From JABDGM01 sp046349975 (lineage in GTDB: Bacteria; Planctomycetota; Planctomycetia; Pirellulales; Lacipirellulaceae), in the NCBI GenBank assembly GCA_046349975.1, contig JAXMBH010000025.1, forward strand, positions 1 through 64,000: DNA of 64,000 nt, given 5' to 3'. Below are positions 18,419-26,438 of this stretch, piece after piece. The notes below the pieces were generated by a model. That model ran no database searches. It was not told the DNA's origin and was given only the letters and a program-made list of their open reading frames with translations. Both the position numbers and the translations under genes were made by a program. Numbering within the stretch: the stretch's first letter is position 1; every line of letters begins with the position of its first letter.

Positions 18419-19749
18419 TGAGCCGAAGCGATAGCAGACGTATTCCGCTTAGACCTGGAGGGTTGATGAACGGTGCCACCCATCGAGGGGTAGGAGAACA
18501 AGCGATTGCGCACATGGGCAGTGATGCCGAGAAATGCCGAGTCTTCGCCCAATTCAGCGAGCCGCACGTCAACGTTCTTAACCAACTCAGGCAACGCAAA
18601 CTCGGGCAGTGCCTGGCGCAACAGCGGCAGGAGCGTGTCTCCGGCAGCTACAAAGCGGCCACCAAGAATAATTCGTTCCGGATTCAGCAAGCTCACCGCA
18701 TTCCCTAAACCGATGGCCAGCGCCCGCGCGGCGTTGGTCAGAACTTCGAGCGCTTTTTCATCACCACGTTGCGCAGCCACGAGCATTTGATCGAAGTCAT
18801 CGCCAGGAACTTCACCTTGGGGAATGATCTTATCGAGCTCAACCGCCGGAACGCCGCGCCACAACGCAGCCAACCGCGCGGGAGCAAGATATGCCTCCAG
18901 GCAGCCGCGACCGCCGCAGCCACAAAGCGGCCCGTCGATCGAAACCCGCGTATGACCGATTTCACCGGCCGATCCGTCACGTCCCGAGAGCAGATGCTCT
19001 CCCTCGACGATGCCGCCGCCGATTCCTTCCAGCAACGTGACAAACAGCACATGTTGCGATCCGCGTCCCGCGCCATACGCTACTTCGCCAAGGGCCTGCC
19101 AGCCGTCGCTACGTTCGATGACACCCGCGAGTTTCGTACTCTCGCTCAAGGTCTCGACGACGGGAACATCGATCCAGCCGGGCATATTGACGGCGCGAAT
19201 CGAGCGGCCTGTAGCGACATCAACCGTTCCCGGGTCGGCGGCGCCAACCCCCACCAAATTCAGGCCGGTTGCCGACGCGAGCTTAATCGTACTTTTTAGA
19301 TGTTTCGAGATCGTGCGCAGCATCGTGCTGGCATCACCTGTAAATGGCCCATTCCAACGGCGCTTCCAGTGAACCTTTCCCCCAAGATCGACGAGAGCGG
19401 TCGTCACCTGATCTTGATCATACCGAACGCACGCGACGCCGAGGCGGCTGAAATCGAGCTCCAATAGCGCCTGAGGCCGCCCTCGGCCGCTACCGTTGGC
19501 CGGCGCGATCATGCTCTCCCGAATCACGCCATCCTGCAGCAACCCACCGCAAATATCGGACAGGCGCGACATGGGTAACCCGGTCGCCAATTTTAAGCCG
19601 ATACGCGAGCGAGGCCCTTCATGAAACAACGATGCGCATACCAACGAACGATTGTAGGCTCGCTTCGAATTCGGCTTAGCGCTATGCCACAGCACATTCG
19701 AACCCGTCGGTGGGCCAGCGATCGACTTTTTAGCGGACGGTGTTTTCAT
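18415..19749 (-). CDS. ROK family transcriptional regulator (NagC/XylR-like)
   Basis: The 444-residue protein has an N-terminal winged helix-turn-helix (about residues 30-85; RSRIGLKLATGLPMSRLSD) joined to a ROK domain. The ROK zinc site is present as GHTRVSIDGPLCGCGG with the following GCLE. The sugar-kinase catalytic Asp of the NDAN motif appears replaced (region ERSDGWQALGE), which fits a regulator rather than a kinase. It heads the operon and probably controls it in response to a sugar-like ligand. The ATG is preceded by a candidate minus-strand promoter about 120 bp away. Confidence 0.88.
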   Translation of the reverse strand: MKTPSAKKSIAGPPTGSNVLWHSAKPNSKRAYNRSLVCASLFHEGPRSRIGLKLATGLPMSRLSDICGGLLQDGVIRESMIAPANGSGRGRPQALLELDFSRLGVACVRYDQDQVTTALVDLGGKVHWKRRWNGPFTGDASTMLRTISKHLKSTIKLASATGLNLVGVGAADPGTVDVATGRSIRAVNMPGWIDVPVVETLSESTKLAGVIERSDGWQALGEVAYGAGRGSQHVLFVTLLEGIGGGIVEGEHLLSGRDGSAGEIGHTRVSIDGPLCGCGGRGCLEAYLAPARLAALWRGVPAVELDKIIPQGEVPGDDFDQMLVAAQRGDEKALEVLTNAARALAIGLGNAVSLLNPERIILGGRFVAAGDTLLPLLRQALPEFALPELVKNVDVRLAELGEDSAFLGITAHVRNRLFSYPSMGGTVHQPSRSKRNTSAIASAQ

Positions 19750-19871
19750 CGTTGATGCTGTAAGCCAACGCGGAGGGTAGCCCTCGACCGACTACACTTC
19801 GCAGCTGTAAGTAGCCCATGAGCCTAGCCGGCGACCGTCCGGGCATGCCACGAATTGATTCCAATATTAGA

Positions 19872-19900
19872 ACTTTAGCGATCATGGAACCCTCCGTCAA
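19872..19900 (-). promoter_or_regulatory. Candidate sigma70-type promoter for the minus-strand catabolic operon
   Basis: Read on the minus strand, TTGACG (19900-19895) is followed after 17 bp by TAAAGT (19877-19872), about 120 bp upstream of the ROK start. The -35 matches five of six consensus bases and the -10 matches four. No experimental support. Confidence 0.35.
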
Positions 19901-20002
19901 GCATTCAAAGCGATTCCTATCCACGATTGCGTGCCATAAACAAGCTTAATTTGTGCTATATCGACGTCTTGGCTGCATTCGTTGCCATCCTCGAATTAGT
20001 TT

Positions 20003-20022
20003 ACAATTTTGTAACAAATTGT
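20003..20022. promoter_or_regulatory. Inverted repeat, candidate operator in the divergent intergenic region
   Basis: The arms ACAATTT and AAATTGT are perfect 7-bp inverted repeats around a 6-bp centre. The site abuts the -35 element of the plus-strand promoter and lies about 100 bp upstream of the minus-strand candidate promoter. A role for the ROK regulator is a guess from position and symmetry. Confidence 0.35.
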
Positions 20023-20023
20023 G

Positions 20024-20051
20024 TTGACGGGGCGATTCGCCGCGGTAGAAT
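20024..20051 (+). promoter_or_regulatory. Candidate sigma70-type promoter for the PEP-CTERM gene
   Basis: TTGACG and TAGAAT are separated by 16 bp. The start of transcription would fall near 20058, leaving a leader of about 250 nt before the ATG at 20312. Confidence 0.45.
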
Positions 20052-20311
20052 GGCCGTTGATCTCGGGGGGGTAGGGCAGCCGCGAGATGATGCGCGTTGC
20101 ATCAAGTCGATGCGAAATCAAAGGCCACACGCGCAGCCATGTTCGATTACGTTGTGGAGTCGTGGAGAGAAAGGATGGCAATCGCGAGTACGCTTTGCGA
20201 TCGTCGACTCAGGCACAGTGAAGAACAGCACCGGACAGACGACGGATAAATTAGCAGAAGATATTTGCGTTGGTGTTTGATTTGACTAGTCAGCCATGCT
20301 GGAGGTGCTTC
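20052..20311 (+). other. Long 5' leader of the PEP-CTERM gene
   Basis: About 250 nt without a convincing gene lie between the promoter and the coding start. An early hairpin is possible (ATCTCG pairing with CGAGAT around a G-rich loop, about 20059-20087). A good ribosome-binding site, GGAGGT, lies at 20301-20306 before the ATG at 20312. No known riboswitch class was recognised. Confidence 0.35.
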
Positions 20312-21172
20312 ATGCGAACGTGTTGTTTTCGATGTGCGGGTGTAGTAGTGTTCGTAATTCTACTGGTTGCTGGCGGTGATCGTCCCGCCGCTGCAACCGC
20401 CATCGATTTTGAGAATCCGCCTTATACGACTGGGAGCGTTGTCGGTCAGGACGGATGGGCGGCTACCGGTTATTTTCCAGTGTTAAATGGAACCGTCGAC
20501 GTTTCGACGATTGGTCCTCTCGCCGGAAGCCAGTCGCTAAGTTACACGCGGACCGATACGACGCTGGCGCCGAATGGAGCGGACGTGGTGAAATCCGACC
20601 TCATCACAATCTCCAAAGACGGGACTTCGACGGCCGATCTTAATGTTTCGGTCTTGATCTCGTCGACGAGCTTGGCAGCCCAGACGCTGGGGTATGGCGT
20701 AGACGGGCTCTTTCTTAGCCCATCTGGTGCAAGTGGGGTAACGCCGATTGGGTTCCGGCTCAACAATGCAGGTAGCACGATCCCAAGTATCGAGGAGTAC
20801 GCTGATTTCGGAGGAAGCCCAGCATTTTTCTACTTTGGAGGCAGTCTCGCCGCCGCCGCATTTTCAGAGAACCACACGCTGGAATTTCACATTGACGCAG
20901 ATTTTGATTCATCGACGTACACCGTCGCCTATCGTGACGTCACAGCGGGAACTCCGCTTACCTCCTCGGGAGTTGTTCGCGGCTTTGCGGTTCCGTACGC
21001 AGCGAATCCGGATGGCACTTACGACGTCGATGTCATCGCGGCATTCCGGTATGGCGCTGGCCGTATCGACAACATCATGGTCTCGGGAAATGCTGTCCCC
21101 GAACCGACGGCGTTGGGAATGCTGGCGCTTAGTGCCGTTTTCGCTGGGCTCTGCCAGCGGAGTCGTCGTTGA
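20312..21172 (+). CDS. PEP-CTERM sorting-domain surface protein
   Basis: The ATG at 20312 follows GGAGGT with normal spacing. The 286-residue protein starts with a signal peptide (hydrophobic run VVVFVILLVAGG), has a beta-rich middle of about 200 residues that begins with FENPPYTTGSVVGQDGW, and ends with VPEPTALGMLALSA followed by QRSRR. That ending is a typical PEP-CTERM tripartite anchor handled by an exosortase. No exosortase gene lies in the window. The next gene contains two more copies of the same N-terminal domain, so this is a tandem paralogue group. Confidence 0.85.
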   Translation: MRTCCFRCAGVVVFVILLVAGGDRPAAATAIDFENPPYTTGSVVGQDGWAATGYFPVLNGTVDVSTIGPLAGSQSLSYTRTDTTLAPNGADVVKSDLITISKDGTSTADLNVSVLISSTSLAAQTLGYGVDGLFLSPSGASGVTPIGFRLNNAGSTIPSIEEYADFGGSPAFFYFGGSLAAAAFSENHTLEFHIDADFDSSTYTVAYRDVTAGTPLTSSGVVRGFAVPYAANPDGTYDVDVIAAFRYGAGRIDNIMVSGNAVPEPTALGMLALSAVFAGLCQRSRR

Positions 21173-21223
21173 TGCAAATAGGTTTGAGGGGCGTCCTAAT
21201 ACATCGGGTAAGGAGCGTTCAAG

Positions 21224-21252
21224 TACGATCGCGCGAACGGCAACCGATCGTA
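21224..21252. repeat. Inverted repeat between tandem PEP-CTERM genes
   Basis: TACGATCG and CGATCGTA form perfect 8-bp arms around a 13-bp centre. There is no T-tract after it, so it may be an RNA hairpin or a protein site rather than a standard terminator. Confidence 0.4.
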
Positions 21253-21384
21253 TCGCGAACTATGGAAGACTTTAGAGAGTGACTCATTGCGAGCCTGCAC
21301 ATGAACAATGGGAGCTCTAGGTGTAATTGGAACAAGGCGGCAGCGGTAAACGGCAAGTACTTTTTAAACTTGGGAACCCTTGCA

Positions 21385-24300
21385 ATGTTAACACGGGAAT
21401 CCGGCCGGCAGCTCGCTCGCGGCGCAGTTGCTGTTTTGTTCGTCGCCATTGCTACTCCCTGTCTCTTCGCAGTGAGTATCACATTTGAAAACCCGCCTTA
21501 TACGCCCGGCGCAATTATCGGGCAGGATGGCTGGGTTCGGCCTGGCTACGTGGGGCCGGGATTTGATGTCAACGGCAGCACCGACATATCGACGTCTGCA
21601 CCTCTCTCGGGCACGCAGTCGTTCGTCTACAACCAGACAACTGCTGCCGCGGGTACCGGGGCTAGCGATGTCGTTAAGCCGGAAGTCATCTCTGCCAGTG
21701 CCGGCGTAGCCGGCGTGGATCTGACCGTGTCTTACTTACTGAGCGCGGGCGGCAATGGTGTGAACCCGAACGGCGTGGCCGGATTGTACCTCTCCAACAA
21801 TGCAGTCGGCGGCTCCAGTCCATTGTTTGCTCGCTTAGAAGGCGCCTCAATGGCCGCGTCGGATACGAACTCAGTCGTCACCATTCCTAACTTCGTCTAC
21901 TTCGCGGGAGACGTCTTACAAGTCAAGTACGAGGTGGACTTCGACGCAGCCAACTATGTGCTGACAGTCAATAATCTCACCACGAATCAACTTGAATTTC
22001 AGCAAACGCTCGGGTTCCTAGCGCCATTCACGCCGGAGGGACCGAATGGCGAGTACTTGATAGATGTCGGCCTCCTTCTGCGCGGTGGAACTGCTAAGTT
22101 CGACGACATCACACTGGCAGCCGGCGTCGGCCCGGTCATCTCCACCTTGACTTGGAACGTGAATAAGTCTGGAAATTGGGGAGTCCCGCAAAACTGGGGG
22201 CCGACGACTGGCGTACCGGGGAGCGCCCCGGGCCGTCAGACCGCAATCTTCGGCAATGTTATCACTTCGCCACAGACAATTTACACAAACGGCGATCGCT
22301 CGGTGAACCGCCTCGAATTCAATAGTGCCAACAGCTATACGATTACCGGGACAGGGAGCATCTCGATGCAAGCCGATACGTCTGGCGGAACCCCCGTCAA
22401 TCCAACCATCGCCGTCAGCCTCGGCAGCCATCAGCTGCAACTCAAGGTCAACATCCTCGACGACACGACAGTTACGGTCGCCTCCGGCGCATCGCTCACG
22501 TTCAACAATGTAATTGACTTGCACGGTAAGAAGCTTACCAGCACCGGTACGGTCAATATCAACAACAGCATCATCGGTGGCGGCACCGTCGCGGGTAGCG
22601 GCACGGTCGCTGCGCTCACTGATGTCGATATCGACGGCAATTTGGTTACTGATGGAACGCTGCTGGTCTCGGTCGGCGGCAGCGGAGGAGGGGCGTTCAA
22701 CGTTACCGGTGATGCCGTCCTGGCCGGAATTCTGGATGTTCTCCCGCAGCCAGGGCTTGCGCCGGGGCAATCATTTACGATTGTCAGCGCCGGTGGTCGG
22801 CTCGATGTACATGCGCTAGCGCTCGATTCAAGCGATGTCGGGATTTTCAAATTAGCCACTCGCGGAGGTAGCCTGCTGCTCGACTATGTCGGCGCGAGCG
22901 TGCCAGAGCCTGCCAGTGGAACATTGTTTCTCGCTGCTTTAGCCGGCATCGTCCTGCAGCGCAAACGTCCAACTCGGCTGCCCAGGTTCACCGTTGCGGC
23001 GATTGTTGGGTTGATTGCGGCCGCAGCTATTTCCGGTCCCGCCCAGGCGACGACGTTCGATTTCGAGAATCCGCCATTCACAACAGGCCCCTTGGTCGGA
23101 CAGAACGGGTTCGTTAATCCCGCCTATGTACTGGCCGATCCCTTCTTCGGTGGTGCATTGAACGGCACGGTCGTGGTTTCGAACTCGGCTCCGCTGAGCG
23201 GCGCGCAGTCGGCTCTTTATACGCAAACATCCGTGCCTGCGGGTGCGGGTGCGACGGGCGCCAGCGATACCGGTAAACGGTACGCGGTTTTCGGCACCAC
23301 GCACGGTAATGATGGATTCGATATCACCAGCTCGTTCTTAATCAACATGAACGCGAACGGTGTGGGAACAGGCCAAGCCGGCGCCTTCCTGGGCCAAGAT
23401 GGACGTAGCCCAGCCCTCATTCTTCTCAGCGGCACACAGATCTTGGTAGGAACCGGTTTCGCGCTGCCCAACATGGGAACCTACGTTTTAGGGCACACTT
23501 TCGAGTTCACCATGGGCCTCGACTTGGACAATAGTTCATATAGTGTCTCTTACCGTGACGTAACCGCAGGTGGCACATTGACACCGATCCCCGGCACGCT
23601 GCCAAACGGTCAATTCCCCTTTTTCGGCGGTGCGATTTCTGCCGACGGTGACGGTCATACCTACACACTTGATGCCTCCATGATGTTGCGCAGTGGAACG
23701 GCACAGATCGACAACTTCACCGTCGCTGGTGATGATTTCGTTCGCGCGAATTGGATCGGGAACCTCTCGGGTGATTGGAATGTGAACGCCAGTTGGATTC
23801 CGCACATGATTCCTGGAACGGAGACCCCAGGAAAACAGATTGCCGTCTTCGGCACGACGATTACCAGTCCCCAGACCATCTACACCAACTCGATTGTTAG
23901 CGTCAACGGCTTGGAGTTCAACAACACAACCACTGTCGTTATCGGCGGCAGCGGAACAGTCGAGTTGAAGGCCAATACTGCCAGCGGCACGATCAATCCA
24001 ACGATCAATGTGCTCGGCGGTACGCATCAATTGCAAGCGCCGGTGCGGATCGCCGATGATACCACAGTTACCGTCGCTGCTAGTGCGAGTATTGATTTCA
24101 ACAACACGGTGAATCTCAACGGCAAGGCGCTTTCTATTTCGGGCGCCGGGATCACCAACCTGAACGTCGGCGTCACTGGCGGTGGCACGATCACGAATTC
24201 CGGCTCGCTTGGAACGGCCGGCACGACACCAATCGCCGCAAATCTGACGAGTACCGGCAAACTGCTGTTCGATCTCGGACCGACCAACACTGACTTCTTC

Positions 24301-24786
24301 AACATTACGGGGTCAGCAACTCTTTCGGGGATTCTCGATGTCACCTTAGAGTCTGGCTTTACGCCTGTAGGCCCCTACACGCTTCTAACCGCGAGCGGGG
24401 GACTTAATGCGGCTGGCTTGACACTCGACCCCAGCGACACCGGTACGTTCCATATCGGCATCGTGGGGAACAGTATTGTGCTGAGCCTGGGCGGAAGCGG
24501 CGTCAACGGCGACTACAACGGAAACGGCGTGGTCGACGCGGCAGATTATGTCGTGTGGCGCAATAACGTTGGTACGACGAACCACCTTCCGAACGACGCC
24601 ATTGGCGGCACGATTGGTATTGCACAATACAACTTGTGGCGCAGTCGCTTCGGGGCCACCAGTGGCAGCGGAAATGGTGCCGTTGCTGCGGCGGCGGTGC
24701 CGGAACCGGCCATGCTTGTTATCAGCATGCTGGCGCTGGCGATCGGTTCTGTGCCACGCAAGAAGCGCGGTGCGGCAATTCAATAG
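21385..24786 (+). CDS. Double PEP-CTERM surface protein (head-to-tail fusion) with dockerin repeat
   Basis: The 1133-residue protein (an upstream ATG at 21301 would add 28 residues) has two collinear halves. Each half has a signal-like segment, a domain starting with FENPPYTPG or FENPPFTTG, then beta-helix-like repeats with ITSPQTIYTN and DDTTVTVA in both. At about 22900-23060 the first half ends in a full PEP-CTERM signal (VPEPASGTLFLAALAG plus QRKR). It is followed at once by a second signal-peptide-like stretch (FTVAAIVGLIAAAAI ending in AQAT). The second half ends with a dockerin-like segment (GDYNGNGVVDAADYVVWR) and another PEP-CTERM (VPEPAMLVISMLALA, then RKKR). No stop or start is visible at the junction. 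Confidence 0.82.
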   Translation: MLTRESGRQLARGAVAVLFVAIATPCLFAVSITFENPPYTPGAIIGQDGWVRPGYVGPGFDVNGSTDISTSAPLSGTQSFVYNQTTAAAGTGASDVVKPEVISASAGVAGVDLTVSYLLSAGGNGVNPNGVAGLYLSNNAVGGSSPLFARLEGASMAASDTNSVVTIPNFVYFAGDVLQVKYEVDFDAANYVLTVNNLTTNQLEFQQTLGFLAPFTPEGPNGEYLIDVGLLLRGGTAKFDDITLAAGVGPVISTLTWNVNKSGNWGVPQNWGPTTGVPGSAPGRQTAIFGNVITSPQTIYTNGDRSVNRLEFNSANSYTITGTGSISMQADTSGGTPVNPTIAVSLGSHQLQLKVNILDDTTVTVASGASLTFNNVIDLHGKKLTSTGTVNINNSIIGGGTVAGSGTVAALTDVDIDGNLVTDGTLLVSVGGSGGGAFNVTGDAVLAGILDVLPQPGLAPGQSFTIVSAGGRLDVHALALDSSDVGIFKLATRGGSLLLDYVGASVPEPASGTLFLAALAGIVLQRKRPTRLPRFTVAAIVGLIAAAAISGPAQATTFDFENPPFTTGPLVGQNGFVNPAYVLADPFFGGALNGTVVVSNSAPLSGAQSALYTQTSVPAGAGATGASDTGKRYAVFGTTHGNDGFDITSSFLINMNANGVGTGQAGAFLGQDGRSPALILLSGTQILVGTGFALPNMGTYVLGHTFEFTMGLDLDNSSYSVSYRDVTAGGTLTPIPGTLPNGQFPFFGGAISADGDGHTYTLDASMMLRSGTAQIDNFTVAGDDFVRANWIGNLSGDWNVNASWIPHMIPGTETPGKQIAVFGTTITSPQTIYTNSIVSVNGLEFNNTTTVVIGGSGTVELKANTASGTINPTINVLGGTHQLQAPVRIADDTTVTVAASASIDFNNTVNLNGKALSISGAGITNLNVGVTGGGTITNSGSLGTAGTTPIAANLTSTGKLLFDLGPTNTDFFNITGSATLSGILDVTLESGFTPVGPYTLLTASGGLNAAGLTLDPSDTGTFHIGIVGNSIVLSLGGSGVNGDYNGNGVVDAADYVVWRNNVGTTNHLPNDAIGGTIGIAQYNLWRSRFGATSGSGNGAVAAAAVPEPAMLVISMLALAIGSVPRKKRGAAIQ

Positions 24787-24806
24787 TTCGCTCAAGGAAA
24801 TTAGTC

Positions 24807-25292
24807 ATGGCGAGGGAAACTCAAGTTCGCGGCGCTAACGGTGTCGATCGCGGCGCCGGTGGTTCCGCGATCCGCCGGTATGTCGGCTGGAGTGCCATCT
24901 GCCTTGGCCTAGTCCTAAACGGCTGCAGTTCGAAGCAATCGGGGCCGGAGCTAATTCCGGTCCGCGGTACGGTCCGCATGAATGGTAAGCCGCTTACGAC
25001 GGGCGGCAGCATCTCCTTTCGAGATGGCTCAGGTCTGATTCAACCTACCGGTGAGGTTGGCCCGGACGGAACCTACAGCATGTTTTTAACGCCTCAGCAG
25101 GAAGGTGTGCCAGCGGGCAAGTATAAGGTCGTTGTTTTCGCGTCCGAGACTCGCGAGGAGGCCGCTCGCCACAATCGTCTGCCAGTGATGATTATCAATC
25201 ACAAATACCTCGACGCGAAGACGACCCCTTTAGCTACGGAAGTCAAGAAGGATGCCGCTCCGGGAGCTTATGATTTCTCCGTTACGAATTAG
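24807..25292 (+). CDS. Small exported lipoprotein with carboxypeptidase-regulatory-like fold
   Basis: The start at 24807 follows AAGGAAA and lies 20 bp after the surface protein stop. The 161-residue protein has a signal with a lipobox ending LNGC. A mature domain follows with VRGTVRMNGKPLTTGG, DGTYSM and PAGKYKVVVFAS, the pattern of planctomycete transthyretin/carboxypeptidase-regulatory-like lipoproteins. Such small lipoproteins are very often neighbours of DUF1559 genes, as here. Function unknown. Confidence 0.8.
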   Translation: MARETQVRGANGVDRGAGGSAIRRYVGWSAICLGLVLNGCSSKQSGPELIPVRGTVRMNGKPLTTGGSISFRDGSGLIQPTGEVGPDGTYSMFLTPQQEGVPAGKYKVVVFASETREEAARHNRLPVMIINHKYLDAKTTPLATEVKKDAAPGAYDFSVTN

Positions 25293-25377
25293 CTCAGGCG
25301 TACGAGGCTCCGGACAGTTCAATCGATGAGTTTTTGGATTGGTCAATCGATGGTTCGGAGCGAGGAGGACACGGCAC

Positions 25378-26355
25378 ATGCGCCATAATGGATCACCACG
25401 AAGGATTTCCGGCTTTACGCTCGTTGAGTTGCTCGTCGTCATCGCCATCATCGGCATTCTGGTAGCGCTACTGCTTCCGGCCATCCAAGCCGCACGTGAA
25501 GCAGCGCGACGGTCTCAATGCACGAACAATCTCAAACAACTCGGGATCGGGGTTCTCAATTTCGAGTCGAGCATGAAGACGGTGCCCTTCAACCGCTACA
25601 GCGACTACGGGTATCCGACAGCGTGGGGAACGTCGACAGGCCCTGGCGCCAAAGCCTGGAGTTGGATTGCATCGATCCTGCCCTACATCGAGTCGGCGGA
25701 ATTGTATGACCAGGGAGGTGTACCTAACCAGACATTCACCAACAACGTCGCAATCGGTACGAATATCCCCATGCTGTTCTGCCCCAGCGATGAAATGAAG
25801 AACAACAGTCCCATCAATCGCGCCAAGTCTCGCTATATGGCAGGCGTACTGACGGTGGCCCTTACGAATTACAAGGGCGTGCTCGGCTCGAATTATGGTT
25901 GGGGGCCGTGGGCGAATATCGGCACCAATGGGCAGTACGAACCTTGGGCATTTGGCGATGGGATCTTGCCTGCGCAGGGATTCGTCAATCCTATCAAGCT
26001 CAGCCAAGCGACGGATGGTACATCAAAAACCTTCGTGGCTGGTGAACAAGTCTGGAATGAATCGCGAGCTTCCTGTCCGACTACCGACTGCTACGGCATG
26101 GGTTTCTCCTGGGCTCATACGATCGAGGCCACGGCCACCGCAGCCATCTATCCGAATTTGGCCACACCAGGGGCCGACAAAAGCCCCACCAAACCCGACC
26201 TTACCATCCATAACGGCTTCAGTAGCCTTCATCCCGGTGGTTTGAATTTTGTATATGCAGATGGTTCGGTGCGTTTCATCAACGATTCGATTGCGATTGG
26301 CATTTATCGTGCGCAAGGCACGATCAAAGGAGATGAAACGTTTGACCTGCAATGA
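25378..26355 (+). CDS. DUF1559 protein with type IV pilin-like N-terminus
   Basis: The start at 25378 is preceded by GAGGAGG. The 325-residue protein has a prepilin-type signal, GFTLVELLVVIAIIGILVAL, with the invariant Glu at +5, then LLPAIQAAREAARRSQC and NNLKQLG. It ends with the H-X9-DG type motif of the family (HPGGLNFVYADGSVRF). DUF1559 proteins are expanded in Planctomycetes and are processed like pseudopilins, and a role in fibres or uptake of large molecules has been proposed. The stop overlaps an ATG that could start the following gene. Confidence 0.9.
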   Translation: MRHNGSPRRISGFTLVELLVVIAIIGILVALLLPAIQAAREAARRSQCTNNLKQLGIGVLNFESSMKTVPFNRYSDYGYPTAWGTSTGPGAKAWSWIASILPYIESAELYDQGGVPNQTFTNNVAIGTNIPMLFCPSDEMKNNSPINRAKSRYMAGVLTVALTNYKGVLGSNYGWGPWANIGTNGQYEPWAFGDGILPAQGFVNPIKLSQATDGTSKTFVAGEQVWNESRASCPTTDCYGMGFSWAHTIEATATAAIYPNLATPGADKSPTKPDLTIHNGFSSLHPGGLNFVYADGSVRFINDSIAIGIYRAQGTIKGDETFDLQ

Positions 26356-26438
26356 AATCGCGACGTGAATCGTCACCGCGATTCCGCCGCCCGCGAACTT
26401 GCCCCTTCCAAGAGATTCCCCCCTCCGGCTCCGCTGCC

